Assembly: GCF_003217255.1 (NCBI RefSeq)
Contig: NZ_QJTE01000006.1
Location: forward strand, 40,349-104,348
Direction of reading: 5' to 3'
Source of the DNA: Pseudoroseicyclus aestuarii
Lineage (GTDB): Bacteria > Pseudomonadota > Alphaproteobacteria > Rhodobacterales > Rhodobacteraceae
Length of the DNA stretch: 64,000 bases
Of the stretch, positions 57,287-63,828 are shown one piece after another (the first letter of the stretch is position 1; each line of letters starts with the position of its first letter). Under the pieces are notes generated by a model. That model did no database searches and was not told the origin of the DNA. It worked only from the letters and a program-made list of their open reading frames with translations. A program made the position numbers and the translations under genes.

Positions 57287-58101
57287 GCGGGGCCACCGGC
57301 CTCGTCGGCCATCCGATCGCCGCCCATCTCGTGGCGGCGGGGCATGCGGTCACGACGCTGGGGCGCCGCGCCTCGCCGCTTGGGCTGCCGCATCTGGACT
57401 GGGACCTCGGGGGCAGGTGTCCCGACCTCGGTTTCGCCGATGCGCTGGTCCATGCGGCCTTCGCGCATGTTCCCGGTCGCTATCGCGGCGGCGAAGGCGG
57501 TGACCCCGCGGGCTTCATCCGGCGCAACGGGGACGGAACGCGGCACCTCTTCGACGCGGCGCGCGGCAGCAGGATCGTCTTCCTGTCGTCCCGCGCGGTC
57601 TATGGCAGCCGGCCGCCGGGCACGTGCCTGACCGAAGACATGATCCCGCAGCCCGATACGCTCTACGGCACCCTCAAGCGCGATATCGAGGCCGAGGTCA
57701 TCGCGCGGGGCGGCATCGCGCTGCGGGCAACCGGAGTCTACGGCCCGCCGCCGCCGGGGCGGGACCACAAGTGGAGCGCGCTCTTCGCCGATTTTCGGGC
57801 CGGGCGCCCCATTGCCCCCCGCGTGGCGACGGAGGTGCATGCAGAGGACGTGGCTGCCGCCGTCGCGGTCGCCCTGCGCCATCCCGGGCCGGATGTCCTG
57901 AACCTGTCGGATATCACGCTCGACCGCCGCGATCTTCTGGCGGCCTACGCCAGCGTGACGGGGCATTCCGGCCATCTTCCGCGGCGCGCCGATGCCGGGG
58001 CGGTCTGCGCGATGGAGACGGGCAAATTGCGCAGCCTCGGCTGGAGCCCCCGCGGCATCGCCGGGCTGCACCCCGCCCTTCGGGCAATGACAGCGCTATA
58101 G
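57271..58101 (+). CDS. NAD-dependent epimerase/dehydratase-like SDR
   Basis: A 276-aa extended SDR with dinucleotide motif SGATGLVGHPIA (residues 6-17) and the catalytic YGTLK (YxxxK). It probably modifies a nucleotide sugar. Its start overlaps the GT8 gene, so the two are co-transcribed; this is the last host gene before the phage-type region. Confidence 0.82.
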   Translation: MRVVLSGATGLVGHPIAAHLVAAGHAVTTLGRRASPLGLPHLDWDLGGRCPDLGFADALVHAAFAHVPGRYRGGEGGDPAGFIRRNGDGTRHLFDAARGSRIVFLSSRAVYGSRPPGTCLTEDMIPQPDTLYGTLKRDIEAEVIARGGIALRATGVYGPPPPGRDHKWSALFADFRAGRPIAPRVATEVHAEDVAAAVAVALRHPGPDVLNLSDITLDRRDLLAAYASVTGHSGHLPRRADAGAVCAMETGKLRSLGWSPRGIAGLHPALRAMTAL

Positions 58102-58324
58102 GTCATCGGCGCAGACCCCGCATTGCCGGGGGCCCCGCCATACCGGACAGGCGCGGCCTCCCTCACCGATCTTAGGCACTGGAGAATCCCGCGCTTCTCC
58201 TGCCTCGGTGCGTTCGGCCCTGCGATCGGGCACCAGTCAGCAAAGAGGCTGGACGCTTAAAGGTGCAACAGCATGGGATGGATCGGTGGTGCCCCCAGAG
58301 GGCACCCATGGACTTTGTTTTAAC
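58102..58324. other. Junction region between host gene and phage-type operon
   Basis: This 223-base gap is AT-richer at its right end. It contains hairpin GGTGCCC-CCAGA-GGGCACC (58288-58306), which could terminate either flanking transcript although no strong T-tract adjoins it. The left attachment site, if the island is integrative, should be in or near this gap; no tRNA or recognisable att core is visible. Confidence 0.45.
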
Positions 58325-58540
58325 TTAACTTTTTCGATCTTCGTTGGGTTGGTCCCCCATCTGGTCCCCCACGATGAAGTTGCTAACTTCTTCAACGCTG
58401 ACGAAGCTAGAGGAGCCTCGCTTATAGATCTTTACCTTCCCCTGCTCGGCCCATCGATAAAGCGTCGCCCGGCTGATGCCGAAAGCTTCTGGCGCTTGGC
58501 CTGGGCGAATGAAGAGTGGCTGAACTCGCGCAACTGCCAT
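58325..58540 (-). CDS. AlpA/excisionase-like HTH protein
   Basis: A 71-aa winged-HTH protein: EAFGISRATLYRWAEQGKVKIYKRGSSSF is the MerR/AlpA-type DNA-binding core. Such proteins act as excisionases or activators in phages and islands. Its ATG directly abuts the stop of the preceding 44-aa gene (TAA ATG), making it the last gene of the leftward operon. Confidence 0.8.
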   Translation of the reverse strand: MAVARVQPLFIRPGQAPEAFGISRATLYRWAEQGKVKIYKRGSSSFVSVEEVSNFIVGDQMGDQPNEDRKS

Positions 58541-58675
58541 TTAGGCCTCCTGTGTCTCGAGTTGAATTGTGTTGATCGATTGCTTTGCCGCCTTCGCGCA
58601 GCCATGCCGCCCGCACCACGCATGCGCGATGCAGCCGCAGGCGATGCGGTCTGCCATGCTGATGCCGCCGCTCAT
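58541..58675 (-). CDS. 44-aa Cys/His-rich small protein
   Basis: A 44-aa ORF whose ATG overlaps the upstream gene's stop (ATGA) and whose stop directly precedes the AlpA start, so its position in a coupled operon supports it. ACGCIAHAWCGRHGC contains four Cys and two His within 15 residues, consistent with a small metal-binding fold. No family is recognised. Confidence 0.55.
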   Translation of the reverse strand: MSGGISMADRIACGCIAHAWCGRHGCAKAAKQSINTIQLETQEA

Positions 58676-59421
58676 GCCGGCACCTCCGCTGCGTCGGTGA
58701 CGGTGCCAGCCCACTGGTCGGCGCAGGCCTCGGCCAGGCCCTCGAAGGTCCGGCTGCGGATCTTCCAGCGGTCCGGGCCCGGCGGGGCGCGGTGGATCGC
58801 GCTCCAAGCCTTGTGCTCGGGCGTGCCGGCCTTCGGCGGTGTCAGCTTCTCCGTCGCTGCCAGCCGCGGCAGACCGCGCAGGTAGAAGCCGGTGGCCTTG
58901 AAGGCCGGCTCGCCGAACCACCAGGGCTGGACGATCTGCGGCTTCGGCAGGTCCTCGGGCAGGCGGGCGCGGCCGTGCGGGTTCATCACCGGGTTCTCGA
59001 TCGCGACGCGCGGGATCGGGGCCTGCCAGCAAGCGGTGAAGAGCCCGGCGCCCTCGTCCAGCAGCCGCCACATGATCGCACGGCGCGCCTCTGACGAGAG
59101 GGTCGGTCAGTCCGCGCGCTCCTGGGCGGTCGCATCAGCGGGCGGGCTCTTCGGCGGCTCGTGCAGCCAGCGCACGCCGCTGTTGCAGAGCCGGGTGCAG
59201 GGCGGATGCATCACGGCCAGCATGTCCCAGCCGAGGGGCAGGTAGTCACGGATATCGCCGGTGAGGTGCCGGTTGCTGCCGTCCTCGGCCGGCAGAAGGT
59301 CGCAGGACCAGACGTCGTGCCCGCGCGCGGCCATGGCCCGGCGCATGACGCCGCTGGTCTCGCAGCCGACGAGGATGCGGAGCGGGCCGTCAGCCGAAAA
59401 GGTGTGAGAGGTGTCCAGCAT
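58672..59421 (-). pseudogene. Phage DNA-methyltransferase-like protein, interrupted by an in-frame TGA
   Basis: Two frames on the same reading phase, 59107-59421 and 58672-59073, together form one phage protein. The N-part has LRILVGCETSGVMRRAM, VWSCDLLPAEDGS and the motif-IV-like MHPPCTRLCNSGVRWLH; the C-part has IMWRLLDEGAGLF, VAIENPVMNPH and PWWFGEPAFKATGFYLRGLP. They are separated only by a TGA at 59107-59109 plus about 11 codons with no frame change. In relatives I recall a Trp at this point (ERA-x-W-PTL), so a TGG-to-TGA change is the simplest explanation. The C-part could still be translated from ATG 59073. Confidence 0.75.
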
Positions 59422-59424
59422 CGC

Positions 59425-59877
59425 TCACATCCCCAGCGCGACTTTGTACATGTCGAGGATGGCCTCTTCCTCGGCGACGTCGTCCGGGTCGCGCTTGCGC
59501 AGGGCGATGAGCCTGCGCAGGGCCTTGGTGTCGTAGCCGCGGCCCTTGGCCTCGGCCATGACCTCCTTCATCTGGTCCGCGATGTCCTGCTTCTCGGCCG
59601 CGAGGCGCTCGGTGCGCTCGACGAACTGCCGCAACTCCTGCGCGGCTGCGGCCAGCAGCTTGCCGGTGACGGCCTCGTCCTCGGGGCTCTGCTTCATCGG
59701 GGTGCGATTGGCCTGCCGCGCCCCGGCGGCTTGGCTCGAGGCATCACCGGGGGCGGAGCCGGAGACGCAATGCGGATCGGCAGGCGTGGCGCGCGCGGCG
59801 TCAACGGCGGCAGGCTCCGCGCTGTTCGCCGGACCAAGCTTCGTGTCCCTTTGAGGCTGATCGGTTGGGAGGGTCAC
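59425..59877 (-). CDS. GapR-family protein (DUF2312), prophage copy with N-terminal extension
   Basis: A second GapR homologue. The last 70 residues (ELRQFVERTERL... to ALGM) match the host protein at 59 of 70 positions by hand alignment, including the charged DNA-binding helix region [20 protein letters not shown]. If translation starts at GTG 59877, which overlaps the upstream stop (GTGA) and has GGAG upstream, the protein is 150 aa with a 60-aa Ala/Pro-rich extension; ATG 59697 would give a 90-aa protein like the host's. It may manage DNA supercoiling for phage replication or interfere with host GapR. Confidence 0.85.
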   Translation of the reverse strand: MTLPTDQPQRDTKLGPANSAEPAAVDAARATPADPHCVSGSAPGDASSQAAGARQANRTPMKQSPEDEAVTGKLLAAAAQELRQFVERTERLAAEKQDIADQMKEVMAEAKGRGYDTKALRRLIALRKRDPDDVAEEEAILDMYKVALGM

Positions 59878-60029
59878 AGGCAGCTCCAGCAGACGCGGGC
59901 GGAGAGGAAGATCGCGGCGCCGATGAGCAGCTCGAGGACGGCGAGGATCAGCACGACGCCGAGCCAGCGGCCCTCGGCGAAACGCGGGTCGCGGTCCTGG
60001 ACGCCGGAGCGCTGCGCAGCGCGGCTCAT
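59874..60029 (-). CDS. 51-aa single-helix membrane protein
   Basis: A small ORF not long enough for usual gene calls, with start overlapping the cold-shock stop (ATGA) and stop overlapping the GapR start (GTGA). One hydrophobic helix (WLGVVLILAVLELLIGAAIF, residues about 22-41) follows a charged N-terminus; the C-terminus carries two Cys (VCWSCL). Function unknown. Confidence 0.6.
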   Translation of the reverse strand: MSRAAQRSGVQDRDPRFAEGRWLGVVLILAVLELLIGAAIFLSARVCWSCL

Positions 60030-60703
60030 GATGCCTCTCCGGGCTTTGCGCGATGCGCCTGTGCCTGCGCCTTCTGGTCCTGCGCCTCGGTCGGCTCTTC
60101 CGCCTGCGCCTGGGCCGCCTCCTGCGCCTGCAGGTCGACCTGGGCCCAGTCACGGGCTGCGACGGCGATGAGGCCGCGGGGACCTTCGGTGACATGCAGC
60201 GCCAGCGCCTCGCCCTTGGCGGGCGGGTTGAGCCCGACGAGGCGCAGCACGCTGGCATGCAGGAAGATGTCCCGGTCCGGGGCGCCGAAGGCCCGGGCGA
60301 AGCCGATGCCGCGGCGGGCGTCGTACCAGGTCACCCGCGCCGCCTCGACGGGCAGGGCCGCGGCATCGACCTCGCGGCCGATCTCCTCGAGGAGGGCGGG
60401 CGGCACGGGCGTGGCGGCTGGTGCCGGCCCAAAGCTCAGGATCTCGCTGACCTTGGTGCCCTTGTCGGTCTCCGCGAGCTGGACGGTCAAACGGGTGCCG
60501 GGGGCGATGCCGGAGCGGCCGGCCCAGTCGAGGGTGCTGGCATGCAGCAGGGCCTCTGCGCCGAGATCGAAGCTGACGAAGCCGTAGCCCTTGGCGCGGT
60601 CGAACCACAGGACAGTGACCTCCTCGCCCTGGGGCGCGGGGGCAGGCGGCGCTGCCTCGGCAGCAGCAGCGACATTCGTCTGGAAATAAGAGGCGTGGAT
60701 CAT
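60026..60703 (-). CDS. Two-domain cold-shock protein, prophage copy
   Basis: A 225-aa protein with two cold-shock folds: VLWFDRAKGYGFVSF...ALLHASTL (about 28-75) and VTWYDARRGIGFARAF...DIFLHASVLRLV (about 120-170), followed by a Gln/Ala/Glu-rich tail. The domain plan matches the host protein at 33129-33710, though the second RNP1 motif is degenerate (RGIGF). It probably binds single-stranded nucleic acid in phage replication or as an RNA chaperone. ATG 60703 overlaps the upstream stop by 4 bases. Confidence 0.85.
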   Translation of the reverse strand: MIHASYFQTNVAAAAEAAPPAPAPQGEEVTVLWFDRAKGYGFVSFDLGAEALLHASTLDWAGRSGIAPGTRLTVQLAETDKGTKVSEILSFGPAPAATPVPPALLEEIGREVDAAALPVEAARVTWYDARRGIGFARAFGAPDRDIFLHASVLRLVGLNPPAKGEALALHVTEGPRGLIAVAARDWAQVDLQAQEAAQAQAEEPTEAQDQKAQAQAHRAKPGEAS

Positions 60704-61203
60704 GCAGCCTCCTCCGTCTCCGCAGCGGCGGCACCGCTCAAGGCAGCGGCTGCCTCGGCAATGGTCTGACCCGGCACGGCGGCCGGCGGCGCAATGGTCT
60801 GCAGGCCGGGATGGATCATCCGGTCCAGCAGCGCCTGGGCCGAGTCCCGGACCGCGTCGCTGGCCGGTGTGAGGTGCTGCAGCACCGACAGCGCCCAGGC
60901 CCGCTGCAGGGCGCGGCGCTCTGGCTCGGCCGCAGGCGCGGCGGCGGCATAGCCACCGGCAGCGGCGCGGGCGGCGAAGCGCCAGCGCAGGGCGGCAGCC
61001 GCGTAGCTCATGTCCGAGAGGGTGATGCCGTGCAGGGCGATGATGGGCAGCGCAGGCAGGCCGCTGGTGTCGGTGTGCCATGTGCCGCCGCTGCGCAGCA
61101 CCTCGGCGCGCAGCCGTTCGACGAGCGCCTGTGGCGCGAGAGCATCGAGATCGTCGCAGAGGGCTGCAAGCGCCGTGGGTGCGGGGTCTGCCGCGCCCGT
61201 CAC
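60700..61203 (-). CDS. Hypothetical phage early protein
   Basis: A 167-aa Ala-rich helical protein without recognised domains. It contains WHTDTSGLPALPIIALHGI and AAALRWRFAARAAAGGY, and overlaps both neighbours by 4 bases. Function unknown. Confidence 0.6.
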   Translation of the reverse strand: MTGAADPAPTALAALCDDLDALAPQALVERLRAEVLRSGGTWHTDTSGLPALPIIALHGITLSDMSYAAAALRWRFAARAAAGGYAAAAPAAEPERRALQRAWALSVLQHLTPASDAVRDSAQALLDRMIHPGLQTIAPPAAVPGQTIAEAAAALSGAAAAETEEAA

Positions 61204-61400
61204 CGCAGGCCTCCCTCGATGACGCGCAGGGCGATGCGTCCGGCGCCGTCACCGGTCTGGCGCAGCGGCGTACCGCGGGCCGTCATCAGCGCGAGGCGTG
61301 CCAGCTGCGCCAGCAGCGGCCGGTCGGCATAGCTGCTGGGATCGGCCGCGATGGCGGCGGCGTCGGTCAGGACGCGCGGGGCCTCAGGAAGGTGTTGCAT
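61200..61400 (-). CDS. Hypothetical phage early protein, first gene of the leftward operon
   Basis: A 66-aa protein; ATG 61400 follows GGAGCGTCC, while ATG 61412 is also in frame. No recognised family. It heads the coupled operon that ends with AlpA, directly downstream of the three-operator control region. Confidence 0.55.
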   Translation of the reverse strand: MQHLPEAPRVLTDAAAIAADPSSYADRPLLAQLARLALMTARGTPLRQTGDGAGRIALRVIEGGLR

Positions 61401-61432
61401 CGGACGCTCCATCGAATAGGTCGATAGCGGCG

Positions 61433-61498
61433 TCGCACATAGCGAACATTGGGTCAAGCTTAAGTGTCGCAAATAGCGACACTTGGCGCTAGTAGCGA
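61433..61498. promoter_or_regulatory. Three repressor operators controlling the leftward phage operon
   Basis: Operator units share TCGC-N5-GCGA: 61433-61445 (TCGCACATAGCGA), 61467-61479 (TCGCAAATAGCGA, at the centre of a 23-bp perfect palindrome with 9-bp arms AAGTGTCGC/GCGACACTT at 61462-61484) and 61486-61498 (GCGCTAGTAGCGA). The first two are 34 bases apart centre to centre. They sit just upstream of the operon start, where a phage repressor would bind. Confidence 0.7.
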
Positions 61499-61559
61499 AA
61501 AACCTTAACGGCTGCGCCGGTGCATGCTAACAGAACATAATGCGAACCGGGAGACGAAC

Positions 61560-61718
61560 GTGAGCGAGGGGAATCGTGCAGAAGAGGCACAACTGATCGA
61601 ATTGCTTATGCAGCTGAGCCCGGAGGATCGCGCCGAGTGGCTCGATTTTAGTCGGGCCTTTCACCTCTATCGAGGGCGAGAGCGTGGCGAAGCACGGCTT
61701 CTCGGTCGCTCGGGCTAA
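61560..61718 (+). CDS. 52-aa protein resembling the repressor's C-terminal tail
   Basis: GTG 61560 with GGGAG upstream begins a 52-aa protein containing LIELLMQLSPEDRAEWLDFSRAF. That resembles the tail of the repressor encoded on the other strand (IKLMRRLSPSDREAVLRHALAL). Its last 71 bases overlap the repressor gene 3' end antisense. Function unknown; a small regulator that pairs with the repressor tail is possible. Confidence 0.45.
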   Translation: MSEGNRAEEAQLIELLMQLSPEDRAEWLDFSRAFHLYRGRERGEARLLGRSG

Positions 61719-61953
61719 GGCGGCGCATGAGCTTGATGTGCTCAACAATGTCTGGATCGACACTGCCGTCATCAATCAGATCGGCAGGCCATACGCCAAA
61801 TGCTTCGGCAAATTTGGATAGGCGCAGGTTGTTGACCGTCTTCTTTCCGTTCTCGATCTCGCTGACGTAGCTGCGAGACATACCCACTTTGTCAGCGAGA
61901 ACATCGACGGTCCAGCCGCGCTCCTGGCGCATCTCTTTGATCTTCAGCCGCAT
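61648..61953 (-). CDS. XRE-family repressor (CI-like)
   Basis: A 101-aa protein with an XRE helix-turn-helix (MRQERGWTVDVLADKVGMSRSYVSEIENG) and a C-terminal helical tail (SPSDREAVLRHALAL) likely for oligomerisation; no S24 peptidase domain. ATG 61953 has no ribosome-binding site, and a TATCAT -10-like box ends 6 bases upstream, suggesting a leaderless transcript as with lambda cI from PRM. It faces away from the Cro-like gene and probably holds the phage switch. Confidence 0.85.
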   Translation of the reverse strand: MRLKIKEMRQERGWTVDVLADKVGMSRSYVSEIENGKKTVNNLRLSKFAEAFGVWPADLIDDGSVDPDIVEHIKLMRRLSPSDREAVLRHALALDRGERPD

Positions 61954-61989
61954 AGGTCGATGATACACGACCTCCGACTGCGACGCCCG

Positions 61990-62036
61990 TCGCAAGTCGC
62001 GAACGAAGCCGTTGCGTATAAATTCGCTATGTGCGA
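61990..62036. promoter_or_regulatory. Central switch operators between the CI-like and Cro-like genes
   Basis: Operator units TCGCAAGTCGCGA (61990-62002) and TCGCTATGTGCGA (62024-62036) are 34 bases apart, the same spacing as the left pair. The second, extended to TTCGCTATGTGCGAC, is the exact 15-base reverse complement of the first left operator. A -10-like TATAAA (62017-62022) sits between them for rightward transcription. A further inverted repeat TGCGAC-GCCC-GTCGCA lies at 61979-61994. Confidence 0.7.
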
Positions 62037-62047
62037 CAAAGCTGAAC

Positions 62048-62287
62048 ATGACAACCCTTCCGGAATATCTGAGAGATCACGGTATCAGTCAGATCGCGTT
62101 CGCGCGGAAAGTAGCTGCTTCTCGCAGCTATGTGAGTGAAATCTCCAATGGAATAAAGGCGCCCAGCTGGCAGATGGCGCTGCGCATCGAAGCCGCCACC
62201 AGTGGCGCGATTCCGGCGACCAGCTGGCCGAAATTTCAGCCTATTGCGGAACACACCGCTGCTCCACATCAGAAGGGGGCCGCCTGA
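62048..62287 (+). CDS. XRE/Cro-type HTH regulator
   Basis: A 79-aa protein with a compact HTH (YLRDHGISQIAFARKVAASRSYVSEISNG) and a Cro-like C-terminus (SWQMALRIEAATSGAIPATSW). The start is ATG 62048, 11 bases after an operator. Its position, size and divergence from the CI-like gene make it the probable Cro/antirepressor that commits the phage to lytic growth. Confidence 0.82.
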   Translation: MTTLPEYLRDHGISQIAFARKVAASRSYVSEISNGIKAPSWQMALRIEAATSGAIPATSWPKFQPIAEHTAAPHQKGAA

Positions 62288-62387
62288 TTCCTTTCCACCC
62301 CACATATCACGCCGCTCTGATCTCATGCTCCAGAGATGCACGCGGCGCGTCTTCCCGAAAAGCGAAAGCAACGCGGAGGGTTTCGCA

Positions 62388-62900
62388 ATGAGCCGCAACC
62401 ATCCTGCCGGCTCCGTCCAGGATGCCGTGTCACGCGCCTATACCGCCGCCGGCGGTCTCGAGGCAGCCTCGGACATGCTGGGGCTCACCGCCTCGACCCT
62501 CTCCGAGGCGACCGCCAAGAGCGCCAAGCGCCCGCACGGGCTGGGGGTCAATCACCTCGACCGCCTGGCACGCATGTCGCCCGAGGCGGCGCGGGTGCTG
62601 GCCGAGCACTTCGCCGCGCATGCCGGCGGTGTGTTCCATCCCAGCGGGGCAGGCGCTGCCGGTGCCGATAACCTGCTGGCGCAGATTGGCGTCAGCTCCA
62701 AGGAGTTCGGCGAGGCGATCAGCGCAGGCATGTCCGCGATCCAGAGCGGCGATCCGCAGGCCATCAACCGCGCGATCCTCGAGCATGACGAGGCCGGCTC
62801 GGCCATCGCCGATCAGCGCGCGCTCCTGGTCAAACTGCGCGAGGCCGGTAACTCGGCCTTTGGAAGTTTGCCCTACAAAGTTCCTGCGGGCGCTCGGTGA
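62388..62900 (+). CDS. Phage CII-like regulatory protein (Phage_CP76-type)
   Basis: A 170-aa protein with an HTH-like region YTAAGGLEAASDMLGLTASTLSEATAKSAKRPHGLGVNHL style matching phage CII/CP76 regulators (GG-AAA-LG-ST-LS pattern), then a helical C-terminus. GCGGAGGG precedes ATG 62388. It is first in the rightward operon after cro. Function as a transcriptional regulator of early genes is inferred. Confidence 0.6.
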   Translation: MSRNHPAGSVQDAVSRAYTAAGGLEAASDMLGLTASTLSEATAKSAKRPHGLGVNHLDRLARMSPEAARVLAEHFAAHAGGVFHPSGAGAAGADNLLAQIGVSSKEFGEAISAGMSAIQSGDPQAINRAILEHDEAGSAIADQRALLVKLREAGNSAFGSLPYKVPAGAR

Positions 62901-63253
62901 TGCGGCGCTCGTGGCCCCTCTCTCTGCGCCCTAGCGTGTCCTGTCGCCGGCGCAGCCTGGACGCGGTGCAGGCGTTCCGCCGCCCGCGTCCGTTTTTCAT
63001 CTCAAACGACGGCTCGACAGCGATCCACGCGCTCCGTCTGGGCGCCAATTTACGTGAGCGTGGCGCCCGCCTGCGCATGCAGTTGCTGGCGCACTACGCG
63101 CTCGAGCCTGCTCTGTGCGAGGACGGCGGGCAACGGGTCGCGCTCAACGCCGAGAGCGAGACGGGGCCGATGCGCTTCTTCTCCGGTCCGATGCGGGCAG
63201 AGCTGACCGCGCAGCTGCGCGCCGTCCCCGATCTTTGGGAGGCCCTGTCATGA
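62900..63253 (+). CDS. Hypothetical phage protein
   Basis: A 117-aa protein of unknown family (AIHALRLGANLRERGARLRMQ; AQLRAVPDLWEAL). Start ATG 62900 overlaps the previous stop as TGATG (GTG 62897 also possible), and its stop overlaps the next ATG. Confidence 0.6.
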   Translation: MRRSWPLSLRPSVSCRRRSLDAVQAFRRPRPFFISNDGSTAIHALRLGANLRERGARLRMQLLAHYALEPALCEDGGQRVALNAESETGPMRFFSGPMRAELTAQLRAVPDLWEALS

Positions 63254-63828
63254 GCATGCACCACCGCCTGCCTCGCGATCCTGACTGGCCGCAGCTCTGC
63301 GCGCGCTATACTGGCAGCGGCTTGCTGCAGCGGGACGTGGCGCTGATCGACGCGGCGCAGGTGCTGCGCGGCAGCCTCGCCTATCTCGCCACCCCCTACA
63401 TGCGCCAAAGCACCGACGATGGCGGCCGCTGGTGCCCGAGCTTGTCGAGCTTGGCAGCAGATGCCGCCGCAGGCTGGACCAGCCGCTTCGCTTGCGCGGG
63501 CGTCACCGCCGTCTCGCCGGTCGTGCAGGCGGACGCGATGCTGCAGCGCGATCCTTGGAGCGACGCCCTCGTTCCGCTGGACGAGACCTTCTGGTCGACG
63601 TGGTGCCGGCCGCTGCTGGCGCGCTGCGACGCGGTGGTGATCCCGCCGCTGCCGGGCTGGGACTGCAGCGCCGGCGTCTGGGCCGGGGCCTGCGCCGCCG
63701 TCACCCGGCAGATGCGCGTGATCCTGATCGGCGCAGAGCCGGAGGAGCCGCAGAGCGCGGCGCCGGACTTTGCTCCGGACCCACAGCATCCCGTCCCCAG
63801 TCACCAGCCGGAAGGAGGAACGCCATGA
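63250..63828 (+). CDS. DUF1937 phage protein (nucleotide deoxyribosyltransferase-like fold)
   Basis: A 192-aa protein whose LAYLATPYMRQ and VVIPPLPGWDCSAGVWAGACAAV match DUF1937, related to the nucleoside 2-deoxyribosyltransferase fold. The catalytic Glu of active deoxyribosyltransferases is not obvious. Many phages encode DUF1937 proteins; role unknown. ATG 63250 overlaps the upstream stop by 4 bases. Confidence 0.72.
   Translation: MSMHHRLPRDPDWPQLCARYTGSGLLQRDVALIDAAQVLRGSLAYLATPYMRQSTDDGGRWCPSLSSLAADAAAGWTSRFACAGVTAVSPVVQADAMLQRDPWSDALVPLDETFWSTWCRPLLARCDAVVIPPLPGWDCSAGVWAGACAAVTRQMRVILIGAEPEEPQSAAPDFAPDPQHPVPSHQPEGGTP

Noticed and set aside
62012..62047. Upstream TTG start for the Cro-like gene
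   Set aside because: It would place coding sequence over the -10 box and an operator; ATG 62048 lies just after the operator and is preferred.
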